A stretch of DNA of 64,000 bases, from contig JAEUPF010000003.1 in NCBI GenBank assembly GCA_016790425.1, forward strand, positions 1 to 64,000, read 5' to 3'. The translations under genes were made by a program, and so were the position numbers. The notes under the pieces are model-generated. The model saw only the letters and a list, made by a program, of their open reading frames with translations, made no database searches and was not told the origin of the DNA. Position 1 is the stretch's first letter. Every line of letters begins with the position of its first letter. Source of the DNA: Rubrivivax sp. GTDB lineage: Bacteria; Pseudomonadota; Gammaproteobacteria; Burkholderiales; Burkholderiaceae_C. Of this stretch, positions 26,993-34,694 are shown piece after piece.

Positions 26993-28926
26993 GGCGGCGG
27001 GCGCGGGGCGGCGGCGCGTTCGTCGGCGCGTTCGTCGGCGCGCGCCTTGCCGCTCGTTCGTTGCCGTGGGGCATGCTCGCCGTCGTTGCGGCCGCATGCG
27101 TTGCCTGTGCCGTTGCGCCGGCGCCTGGCCCGGCCGCGCCGGCCGCTGCGAAGCCGCCGCCCGAAGCCGCTTCGGGCTGGCAGGCCAAGCCCGGCTGGCA
27201 GTTCGCGCATGGCGCCGTGGCCGCGGCGCACCCGTTGGCCGCCGAGGCCGGTGCCCGCGTGCTGCGCCAAGGCGGCAACGCGCTCGATGCCGCCATCGCG
27301 GCGCAGATGGTGCTCTCGCTCGTCGAGCCGCAAAGCAGCGGCATCGGCGGCGGTGCCTTCCTGCTGCACTGGGACGGCCGTGAAGTCGCCGCCTGGGACG
27401 GCCGCGAGACCGCGCCGGCAGCGGCCGACGAGCGCCTCTTCCTGCAGCCCGACGGCCAGCCGCTGCCGTTCGCGCAGGCGGCAGCCAGCGGCCTGGCGGT
27501 CGGTGTGCCCGGCGCCGTGCGCATGCTCGAGGCGGCGCATCGCGCGCACGGACGGCTGCCGTGGGCGCAGCTGGTCGAGCCGGCTGTCGCGCTGGCCGAA
27601 CGCGGCTTCGCGGTCAGCCCGCGCCTGCACGCGCAGCTTGCCGCCGAGGCCACGCGGCGCAAGCTGGCCGCGGACCCGCAGGCGCGCGCCTACTTCTACG
27701 AAAGCGACGGCACGCCGCTGCCCGCCGGCAAGCTGCTGCGCAACCCGGCGCTGGCCGCGGTGCTGCGCGCCATCGCCGCGCGCGGCAGCGCGGCGCTGCA
27801 CGAAGGCCCGACGGCCGCCGACCTGGTGGCGCGTGTGCGCGGCCATGCCGTGCGGCCGGGACGCATGACGCTGCAGGACCTCGCCGACTACCGTCCCGTG
27901 CGGCGCTCGCCGATGTGCACCGACTGGCGGCTCGCCTGGCGGGTTTGCGGCTTCCCGCCGCCTTCTTCGGGATTCCTCACGACGATGCAGATCCTCGGCC
28001 TGATCGAGCAGGTCGAGCGGCGCGATGCCGGCGCCCTGGTGCCGCGCGGCGCCGCGCTGGTGGCCGGCGTGCCCGGTGCCGACTGGCTGCACCGCTACGC
28101 CGAAGCGGCGCGGCTCGCGTTCGCCGACCGCGACCAGTACATCGCCGACCCCGCCTTCACGCCGGCGCCCGGTGGCCACTGGGCTTCGCTTCTCGACCGC
28201 GGCTACCTTCTTCGCCGCAGCGCCCTGGTGGGCGAGCGCAGCGGCGGCCGCCACGCCGTTGCGCCGGGGCAGCCCGGTGCGCAGCCGGTCGCCTTCGCGC
28301 CGATGCCGCCTCAGCCCGAGGCCGGCACCAGCCACATCAGCGTCGTCGACGCCGGCGGCCACGCGGTGGCGCTGACAACGTCGATCGAATCGGCCTTCGG
28401 CGCCGGCATCCTCGCCGACGGCGGCACGGGCCTTCCCGGCGGCTACCTGCTCAACAACCAGCTCACCGACTTCGCGCTCGCGCCGGCCGATGCGCTTGGC
28501 CGGCCGGTGGCCAACCGCGTGCAGCCGCGCAAGCGGCCGCGCTCGAGCATGAGCCCCACGCTCGTGTTCGGCGCCGGCGACGGGCAGCTGGCGATGACGC
28601 TCGGCTCGCCCGGCGGCGCGGCGATCATTCACTACACCGCCAAGGTGCTCGTCGGCACGCTGCAATGGGGCCTCGATGCGCAGCGCGCGATCGACCTGCC
28701 GAACTTCGGCGCCTACAACGGCTCGGCCACGCTGCTGGAAGCCGGGCGCTTCGCGCCGGCCGTTGCCGCGGCGCTGCGTGCGCGCGGTCACGAGGTCAGC
28801 GAGGTCGAACTGACCAGCGGCGTGCAGGCGCTTCAGCGCCTGGCCGGCGGCACGGGCGGCCGCATCGAGGGCGGCTGGCACGGCGGCGCCGACCCGCGGC
28901 GCGAAGGCGTGGTCGCGGGCGACTGA
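26989..28926 (+). CDS. Gamma-glutamyltranspeptidase family protein
   Basis: About 645 residues if started at the GTG overlapping the upstream stop (GTGA); ATG 27073 gives a shorter signal peptide (MLAVVAAACVACAVA) and is a serious alternative. Family features: HPLAAEAGARVLRQGGNALDAAIAA, SSGIGGGAFLLHWDG, and the autoprocessing nucleophile Thr in GTSHISVVDAGGHAVALTT, followed by GSPGGAAIIHYTAKVL in the small subunit. It would be exported to the periplasm and cleaved into two subunits that hydrolyse glutathione or gamma-glutamyl compounds. The export region could also be a lipoprotein signal (Cys in the Ala/Val-rich stretch). The last base of its stop is the first base of the next ATG. Confidence 0.9.
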   Translation: MRRRARGGGAFVGAFVGARLAARSLPWGMLAVVAAACVACAVAPAPGPAAPAAAKPPPEAASGWQAKPGWQFAHGAVAAAHPLAAEAGARVLRQGGNALDAAIAAQMVLSLVEPQSSGIGGGAFLLHWDGREVAAWDGRETAPAAADERLFLQPDGQPLPFAQAAASGLAVGVPGAVRMLEAAHRAHGRLPWAQLVEPAVALAERGFAVSPRLHAQLAAEATRRKLAADPQARAYFYESDGTPLPAGKLLRNPALAAVLRAIAARGSAALHEGPTAADLVARVRGHAVRPGRMTLQDLADYRPVRRSPMCTDWRLAWRVCGFPPPSSGFLTTMQILGLIEQVERRDAGALVPRGAALVAGVPGADWLHRYAEAARLAFADRDQYIADPAFTPAPGGHWASLLDRGYLLRRSALVGERSGGRHAVAPGQPGAQPVAFAPMPPQPEAGTSHISVVDAGGHAVALTTSIESAFGAGILADGGTGLPGGYLLNNQLTDFALAPADALGRPVANRVQPRKRPRSSMSPTLVFGAGDGQLAMTLGSPGGAAIIHYTAKVLVGTLQWGLDAQRAIDLPNFGAYNGSATLLEAGRFAPAVAAALRARGHEVSEVELTSGVQALQRLAGGTGGRIEGGWHGGADPRREGVVAGD

Positions 28927-29999
28927 TGTCGCAGCCCGTGTCGGAGCCACCGTTCCGGCTGGCGCGCCTGGCGCTGGCTGTCGTGGTGCCCATCGTCGCC
29001 TATGCGAGCCTGCGGCCCTTCAGCGGCTGGCGCGACAACGGCCGCGCGCCGTTCGCCTACCTGGTGCAGGTGACGCAGATCGGCTCGCTGTTCGACGTGG
29101 CGCTCAACGTCGTGGGCTATGTCGTGCTGGCCTTCGTGCTGGTGCTGGCACTGTTCCCGCGCTGGCGCGGGGCGCGGGCGCTTGCCTTCGGCAGCCTCGT
29201 GCCGGCGCTGTGCAGCGTGCTCGTCGAGGCGACGCAGAACTACCTGCCCGGGCGCACGCCTTCGGCGATCGACGTGCTCGCCAACAGCGCCGGCGCGCTC
29301 ATCGGCGCGCTGGCGGCGGTGCGCCTGACGCCGTGGCTGCGCGACCACCGCGGCGGGCGGCAGTGGCGTGCGCGCTGGCTGGCGCCGGGGCACGGGGCCG
29401 AAGCCGGGCTGGTGCTGCTGGCGGCATGGTGGCTGGTGCCGTTCGCGCAGCGCACGCTCCTCGTCGCTTCGGGCGACTTCCGCGGCAACCTGCAGGTGGC
29501 TGTCCTCCCGGGCGTGCCGGCCTTCGTCTACGTGGCCGTCGAGGTGTTCGTCGTCGCCGCCAACGCGGCGGCGGCCGGCCTCCTGCTGCGCCTCGTGCTG
29601 GCCGAGGGACGCGCGCGGCTGCGCTGGTTCGCGCTGCTCCTGGCCGGTGCCCTGGCGCTGCGCTGGGTGGCACGGTTCTCGTTCTGGAACGATGCGGGCT
29701 GGCAGTGGCTCACGCCTTCGGCGCTGGCCGGCGCCGCGCTCGCCGTGGTTGTCGTCTGGCGAGCGCAGCGGCTGCCGCGGCGGGCCGCGGCGCTGCTGGC
29801 CATCGTGCTGCTGGCGGCCGCGGTCATGGTCGTGAACGTCGCGCCGCCGGACCCGGCGCTGTGGCTCGAAGGCACGGCGCCGCGCGAAACCAACCTCATC
29901 GCGCTGGCGCTGGTGGCGCGCTACACGGCGAAGGCCTGGCCGTTTGCGGCCATCGCCTTCCTGTGGCTCGCGGCGCGCGCGGCCCGAGCGCGGTCCTAG
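28926..29999 (+). CDS. VanZ-like family membrane protein
   Basis: 357 residues with about nine membrane helices. The N-terminal half is a VanZ-like domain: YASLRPFSGWRD at the first loop, DVALNVVGYVVLAF, and SVLVEATQNYLPGRTPSAID with its conserved Glu and Arg. The C-terminal half adds further helices and no known domain. VanZ relatives are linked to teicoplanin resistance in enterococci, but in proteobacteria the role is unknown. The ATG shares one base with the preceding stop (TGATG), so the GGT and VanZ genes are coupled. The stop TAG lies inside an 11-bp tandem repeat. Confidence 0.85.
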   Translation: MSQPVSEPPFRLARLALAVVVPIVAYASLRPFSGWRDNGRAPFAYLVQVTQIGSLFDVALNVVGYVVLAFVLVLALFPRWRGARALAFGSLVPALCSVLVEATQNYLPGRTPSAIDVLANSAGALIGALAAVRLTPWLRDHRGGRQWRARWLAPGHGAEAGLVLLAAWWLVPFAQRTLLVASGDFRGNLQVAVLPGVPAFVYVAVEVFVVAANAAAAGLLLRLVLAEGRARLRWFALLLAGALALRWVARFSFWNDAGWQWLTPSALAGAALAVVVVWRAQRLPRRAAALLAIVLLAAAVMVVNVAPPDPALWLEGTAPRETNLIALALVARYTAKAWPFAAIAFLWLAARAARARS

Positions 30000-30031
30000 C
30001 GCGTTCCTAGCGCGGTCCTAGCGCGGTCCTA
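29988..30031. repeat. Four tandem 11-bp units (GCGCGGTCCTA) across two convergent stop codons
   Basis: Units lie at 29988-29998, 29999-30009 (one substitution, GCGCGTTCCTA), 30010-30020 and 30021-30031. The VanZ-like gene ends with the TAG at 29997-29999 in unit 1. The opposing gene ends with the TAG read from 30031-30029 in unit 4. Each junction forms CTAG, which reads as TAG on both strands. Confidence 0.9.
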
Positions 30032-30472
30032 GCGCCGCGCGCGCTGCACCAGCACCGCCAGCAGCAGCGCTGCCGTGGCCGAGCCGGCGAGCACCGGCGA
30101 GCTCTTCAGCACGCCGGCCAGGCCGTACACCGTCTCGATGCTCACCTGCTGCACGTGCTGCACCAGCGCCACCATGTCGCTCGTGCGCACGCGGCGCAGG
30201 TCTTCGACGGCCGGCTGGAACTCGGGCCAGCCGCCGTTGAGCCTCAGGTGCGCGAAGATGCCGTTGCCGATGGCGGCCAGCGAGAGCAGGCCCAGCGGCT
30301 TGATCAGCGTGGCCAGCAGCGCCCGCCGCTCTTCCTGCGGCGCCGCGGCGTACACCTGGGCGACGAGGTCGGGAATGGCGCGGTCGATGCGCGGAACCGG
30401 CTCCGGCGAGGCGGCTTGCGGCAGCGGAGACAGCAGGGCCAGCCGCGGCGAGCGGAGTTCTTCGTGCGTCAT
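30029..30472 (-). CDS. Hypothetical protein with C-terminal membrane helix
   Basis: 147 residues, unrecognised. The body is helical (RAIPDLVAQVYAAAPQEERR; a central segment RRVRTSDMVALVQHVQQVS), and the last 20 residues form one membrane helix ending in RARR, so it is probably an inner-membrane tail-anchored protein. A possible second hydrophobic segment lies around LIKPLGLLSLAAIGNG. Codon use matches the neighbours. The start region GTGCGTCATGG on the coding side is followed by a 331-bp regulatory-looking gap. Confidence 0.7.
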   Translation of the reverse strand: MTHEELRSPRLALLSPLPQAASPEPVPRIDRAIPDLVAQVYAAAPQEERRALLATLIKPLGLLSLAAIGNGIFAHLRLNGGWPEFQPAVEDLRRVRTSDMVALVQHVQQVSIETVYGLAGVLKSSPVLAGSATAALLLAVLVQRARR

Positions 30473-30803
30473 GGTCGGTCACCCCCGGGGTTGCGGGTGG
30501 GTCGGGCGCCCTGCGTGAACGAGTTCACGTCGAAGCGCCAAGCGAAGGCGATTCTGCGGCCGCGGGCATGTCGGTTCGATGTCCGCAGGGTGGCCGTTGC
30601 GTGACGAATCGCAACCGCTTCCGCATGACGCGAGGGGAGGCGCGGTCCTCCCTAGCTTGTCACTTGACCGCGATGCCGTTCGGGGTGGCCGGATCCGTTG
30701 CCGCGCTTGGGTTTCCCCCCGTGCCGCGGCGGCGCGGGGTTCGTAGAGTGGCGCCGATTCGAACGATCGTTCATTCGTTCTCCGACTTTCGAGGAAGCGC
30801 CCC
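30473..30803. promoter_or_regulatory. 331-bp divergent intergenic region with three inverted repeats
   Basis: No gene is seen here. Inverted repeats are CGTGAAC-GA-GTTCACG (30514-30529), GTTGCG-N8-CGCAAC (30596-30615) and the perfect 12-bp palindrome GAACGATCGTTC (30761-30772), which is followed by a half-copy, ATTCGTTC. The third lies about 30 bp before the esterase ATG, a typical repressor position. A TTGACC at 30664-30669 could be a -35 element but lacks a clear partner. Confidence 0.5.
30599..30615. promoter_or_regulatory. Motif GCGTGACGAATCGCAAC, second copy of the 12652 site
   Basis: It agrees with GCGTCACGATACGCAAC (12652-12668) at 14 of 17 positions; the differences are at positions 5, 10 and 11, in the centre. 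The outer half-sites are conserved, as expected for a dimeric regulator site. Confidence 0.4.
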
Positions 30804-32018
30804 ATGTTGCCGATGTCCGGATCCGAAACCCGCTGTGCCGCGCCTTCGAACTCCGCCCGGCGCAGCGCCTGGCCCTTGGCCGCTGCCGCGGCGCTGCTGG
30901 TGCTGGCCGCCTGCGGCGGCGGCGGTGCCGACACCGCGCCGCGCGACAGCGTCAGCCGCGTCGTCGTCTTCGGTGACAGCCTGGCCGACGTGGGCACCTT
31001 CGGCGGCGTGCGGGCCACGATCCAGGGCAACGACATGTACCCCGAGCGGCTGGCGCAGTCGTACGGCCTGGCCAAGGGCTGCAACTTCTACGTCTTCAAC
31101 GGCACCACGTTCGTTGCCAACACCACCACCGGGTGCGCCAACTTCGCCATCGGCGGCGGCGTCATCAACCGCTTCAGTTCCAGCCTCTCGGCGGCCGACC
31201 CGCGCGGCATCGGCGTGCAGTTCGCCACCGCCACGGCCGGCGGCAACTTCGGCGCCGGCGACCTGCTGGTGATCGACGGCGGCGGCAACGATGCCGCGGC
31301 GCTGGTGGGCGCGTACCTGAAGGCCGGCCAGCCAGCGCCCGCCGGCGACGGCGGCGCTTCGTACCTCGCTTTGCTGGGCACGCAGCTCACGGCGGCGCAG
31401 GTGAACGCCGCGGCGGCCGGCGGCGCCGCAGGCCTGGCCGGGGCCGGCGCCACCTACATGCAGGCGCTGGCCGACACGTTCTACACGATGATCAAGACGG
31501 GCGCGCTGGACAAGGGCGCGCAGCGCGCCGTGGTGCTGAACATGCCCGGCATCACCAACACGCCGCGCTTCCAGCTCGTGCTGGACAGCATCGCCGCGGC
31601 CAACGGCGGCGGCAGCGCTGGCGCCACGGCACGCGGGCAGTCCGAGGCGCTGTTCAAGGGCTGGGTCGAAGCGTTCAACGCGCAACTCGCGACGCGCTTC
31701 GCCGGCGATTCCCGGGTGGCGATCGCCGACTTCTATTCGAACTTCAACGACCAGGTCGCGCACCCGGCGCAGTACGGGCTGACGAACGCGCGCAACACGG
31801 CCTGCCCGGCCACCGGCGTCGGCTCCGACGGGCTGCCGAGCTACACCTTCGCCACCTGCACCAACGCCGCGCTGGCCGCCGCGCCGCCGGCGGGCACGAC
31901 CGATCCGAACTGGTACCGGACCTGGGCCTTCTCCGACGGCTTCCATCCCTCGGGCTATGGGCACCAGTTGCTGGCCCAGCTGCTGGCCCGCTCGCTGACG
32001 CAGGCCGGCTGGCTGTGA
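30804..32018 (+). CDS. SGNH/GDSL-family lipoprotein esterase
   Basis: 404 residues. A lipoprotein signal ends in LLVLAACGGGG, with lipidated Cys at about residue 37. The nucleophile block is VVFGDSLADVGTF (Ser), the GxND block is GGGNDAAAL, and the C-terminal Asp/His dyad is in DGFHPSGYGHQLLAQLL. The serine triad is therefore complete. Likely an outer-membrane or periplasmic esterase/lipase. Spacing between blocks is long, typical of the larger GDSL phospholipase/autotransporter-like group, but no beta-barrel is present. Upstream palindromes suggest repressor control. Confidence 0.9.
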   Translation: MLPMSGSETRCAAPSNSARRSAWPLAAAAALLVLAACGGGGADTAPRDSVSRVVVFGDSLADVGTFGGVRATIQGNDMYPERLAQSYGLAKGCNFYVFNGTTFVANTTTGCANFAIGGGVINRFSSSLSAADPRGIGVQFATATAGGNFGAGDLLVIDGGGNDAAALVGAYLKAGQPAPAGDGGASYLALLGTQLTAAQVNAAAAGGAAGLAGAGATYMQALADTFYTMIKTGALDKGAQRAVVLNMPGITNTPRFQLVLDSIAAANGGGSAGATARGQSEALFKGWVEAFNAQLATRFAGDSRVAIADFYSNFNDQVAHPAQYGLTNARNTACPATGVGSDGLPSYTFATCTNAALAAAPPAGTTDPNWYRTWAFSDGFHPSGYGHQLLAQLLARSLTQAGWL

Positions 32019-32083
32019 GGCGTTGGCGCCGACGAGCGAGTCTGCGGACCAGGACTTCGACGAATCCCCGAGGAGACAGGCAA

Positions 32084-32806
32084 ATGGCTTCCCCCCACGA
32101 GAACAAGAGCAGCGCGTGCAGCGGCCGTCGCGGCACGGCCGCCGGCGCGACGGTGGTCGCGGCGCTGTTCGCTTGCGCCTTCAGCGGCACCGCGCTGGCC
32201 CAGGCGGCCGGCAGCATCACCTTGCGCGGCGGCGCGACGCAGATCGCGCCCGACGTGACCAGCGGCGACCTGAGCGCGCCGTCGTTCCCCGGCACCAAGG
32301 CCGACGTGAAGAGCGACACGCAGCCCACGGCCGGCATCACGTGGATGCTCAACGACCAGGTGGCCATCGACCTGCCGCTGGCGGCCGGCTTCAAGCACGA
32401 CATCGTCGGTGACGGCGCCATCGCCGGGGTCGGCAAGGTCGCCGAGACGCGCGTGCTGCCGGTGACGCTGCTGGCGCAGTACCGCTTCTTCGGCGCCAGC
32501 AGCGCCCTGCGGCCCTACGTCGGCATCGGCCCCACCTACGCGCGCTTCTACAAGGAGCGCAGCACCGCGGCGCTGACGGCGCTGACCGGCGGCAGCCCCG
32601 CCAACCCGACGACGCTGTCGCTGGAGTCGAGGTGGGGCGCGACCGTGCAGGCCGGCCTGGCGGCGCGCCTGACGGGCAACTGGGGGCTGGACGCCAGCGT
32701 CGCGAAGACGATGGTGAAGACGAAGGCGACGCTGTCCACCGGCCAGACCCAGGACATCAAGCTCGACCCCTGGTCGTACAGCCTGGGGGTGTCGTACCGG
32801 TTCTGA
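32084..32806 (+). CDS. OmpW-family outer membrane protein
   Basis: 240 residues. A signal peptide ends in GTALAQA at about residue 40; ITLRGGATQIAPDVTSGDL opens the barrel; NDQVAIDLPLAAGFKHDIVG and LRPYVGIGPTYARFY are OmpW hallmarks, and the chain ends in YRF with the terminal Phe used for barrel assembly. The N-terminal cytosolic stretch before the hydrophobic core is long (about 20 residues). GAGGAGACAGG is a strong ribosome-binding site before the ATG at 32084. It forms an eight-strand outer-membrane channel for small hydrophobic molecules. It lies 65 bp downstream of the esterase gene. Confidence 0.93.
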   Translation: MASPHENKSSACSGRRGTAAGATVVAALFACAFSGTALAQAAGSITLRGGATQIAPDVTSGDLSAPSFPGTKADVKSDTQPTAGITWMLNDQVAIDLPLAAGFKHDIVGDGAIAGVGKVAETRVLPVTLLAQYRFFGASSALRPYVGIGPTYARFYKERSTAALTALTGGSPANPTTLSLESRWGATVQAGLAARLTGNWGLDASVAKTMVKTKATLSTGQTQDIKLDPWSYSLGVSYRF

Positions 32807-32863
32807 GGGCTGAGCTCTGCGCAGGTAGGGGGCTGCCGGCTCGGCGGGCTGCGCCGGCGCCGC

Positions 32864-33916
32864 CTAAGGCACGCGGGCCGCGCGCAGCGCCGCGGCCGCC
32901 TGCGGCACCAGCGCCGGGCCGCGGTAGATGAGGCCGGTGTAGACCTGCACGAGGTCCGCGCCGGCCTCGCGCTTGGCCAGCGCATCGTCGCCGCTGAGCA
33001 CGCCGCCGACGCCGATGATCGGAAAGCCCTTGGGCAGCCGTGCGCGCAGGCGGCGGATGACGCGGTTGCTGGCCTCGAACACCGGCCGCCCCGAGAGCCC
33101 GCCGGCCTCGTCGGCGTGCGGCAGGCCCTGCACCGCTTCGCGCGCCAGCGTGGTGTTGGTGGCGATGACGCCGTCGATGCCGTGGCGCCCGAGCGTGGCG
33201 GCGATGAAGTCCACCTGCGCATCGTCCAGATCGGGCGCGATCTTCACGAACATCGGCACGCGCCGCCGCTGCTCGCCGGCCAGCGCGTCGCGGCGGCGCG
33301 CCAGCGAGCCGAGCAGCGCATCGAGTGCCTCGTCGCCTTGCAGCGCGCGCAGGTTCTTCGTGTTCGGGCTCGAGATGTTGACGCTCACGTAGTCGGCCTG
33401 CGCATAGACGCCTGCGAGCCCGAGCAGGTAGTCGTCGGCGGCGCGTTCGATCGGCGTTGCCGCGTTCTTGCCGATGTTGAGCCCGACGATGCCGCCGGCG
33501 GCGCGGAAGCTGTGCGCGCGCTTCACGTTGGCGACGAAGGCGTCGAGGCCGTCGTTGTTGAAGCCGAAGCGGTTGATCAGCGCCTGTGCCTGCGGCAGGC
33601 GGAACAGGCGCGGCCGTGCGTTGCCCGGCTGGGCCTTCGGCGTGACGGTGCCCACCTCGATGAAGCCGAACCCCATCGCGCCCAGGCCGTCGATGCAGCG
33701 GCCGTTCTTGTCGAGCCCGGCGGCCAGGCCGATGCGATTGGGGAAGACCAGCCCGGCGACGGTGACCGGGTCGGCGATGCGCGGCTGCGCCCACAGCCGC
33801 ATCGCCGGCGTGTTCTGCATGCGGGCCATCGCGTCCAGCGCCAGGTCGTGGGCGCGCTCGGGGTCGAGGCCGAAGAGGAACGGCCGCGCGAGGCCGTAGG
33901 GCAGGGTGGGGAACAT
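32864..33916 (-). CDS. pyrD: Dihydroorotate dehydrogenase (quinone), class 2
   Basis: 350 residues. It oxidises dihydroorotate to orotate with membrane quinone, the fourth step of pyrimidine synthesis. Features: N-terminal helical membrane-associating segment ([19 protein letters not shown]), [21 protein letters not shown], the catalytic Ser in [20 protein letters not shown] and [11 protein letters not shown] binding FMN. The ATG at 33916 gives the normal class 2 length. It is divergent from rpiA across 66 bp. Confidence 0.96.
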   Translation of the reverse strand: MFPTLPYGLARPFLFGLDPERAHDLALDAMARMQNTPAMRLWAQPRIADPVTVAGLVFPNRIGLAAGLDKNGRCIDGLGAMGFGFIEVGTVTPKAQPGNARPRLFRLPQAQALINRFGFNNDGLDAFVANVKRAHSFRAAGGIVGLNIGKNAATPIERAADDYLLGLAGVYAQADYVSVNISSPNTKNLRALQGDEALDALLGSLARRRDALAGEQRRRVPMFVKIAPDLDDAQVDFIAATLGRHGIDGVIATNTTLAREAVQGLPHADEAGGLSGRPVFEASNRVIRRLRARLPKGFPIIGVGGVLSGDDALAKREAGADLVQVYTGLIYRGPALVPQAAAALRAARVP

Positions 33917-33982
33917 CGCGGCATTGTTGCGCGCCGTCGAGCGCGCGGCGCCCGGGCTGCGCAGGCCGCAGAATGGGCGGCC

Positions 33983-34642
33983 ATGACGCAAGACGAACTG
34001 AAGGCCCTCGTCGGGCGCGCCGCCATCGAATACGTGCCAGCGGGCACGGTGGTCGGCGTGGGCACCGGCAGCACGGTGAATCACTTCATCGACGCGCTGG
34101 CGGCGATGCCGGTGCCGGTGGCAGGCGCCGTGAGCAGCAGCCGCGCCAGCAGCGAGCGGCTCGCCGCGCGCGGCATCCGCGTGCTCGAGGCCGGCGAGGT
34201 CGAGCGGCTGCCGGTGTACATCGACGGCGCCGACGAGATCGACGAGCGCGGCTTCATGATCAAGGGCGGCGGCGCGGCGCTGACGCGCGAGAAGATCGTC
34301 GCCGATCTCGCCGAGCGCTTCGTCTGCATCGCCGATGCGAGCAAGCGCGTGCCGGTGCTCGGGCGCTACCCGCTGCCGGTGGAAGTGATCGCAATGGCGC
34401 TGCCGCAGGTGGCGCGGCGCTTCGCGGCGCTGGGCGGCGTGGCCACGCAGCGCGCCGGCGTGGTCACCGACAACGGCCACCCGATCCTCGACGTGCGCGG
34501 CCTGGCCATCGCCGATCCGCCGGCGATGGAGGCCGAGATCAACCAGTGGCCGGGCGTCGTGACGGTGGGCATCTTCGCGCGCCACCGGGCGCAGGTGTGC
34601 CTGCTCGGCACCGAGGCCGGCGTGCAGACGTTGCGCTACTGA
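33983..34642 (+). CDS. rpiA: Ribose-5-phosphate isomerase A
   Basis: 219 residues. It interconverts ribose 5-phosphate and ribulose 5-phosphate in the pentose phosphate pathway. [17 protein letters not shown] is the phosphate-binding motif; YIDGADEID contains the active-site Asp pair; [12 protein letters not shown] carries the catalytic Glu region, with Lys. The ATG at 33983 is the only one near the family N-terminus ([13 protein letters not shown]). Confidence 0.96.
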   Translation: MTQDELKALVGRAAIEYVPAGTVVGVGTGSTVNHFIDALAAMPVPVAGAVSSSRASSERLAARGIRVLEAGEVERLPVYIDGADEIDERGFMIKGGGAALTREKIVADLAERFVCIADASKRVPVLGRYPLPVEVIAMALPQVARRFAALGGVATQRAGVVTDNGHPILDVRGLAIADPPAMEAEINQWPGVVTVGIFARHRAQVCLLGTEAGVQTLRY

Positions 34643-34694
34643 TCCGCAGGCCGCGGGCGCGCTTGGCCCTGCTTGGGGGACGCTGCGCTGCCGG

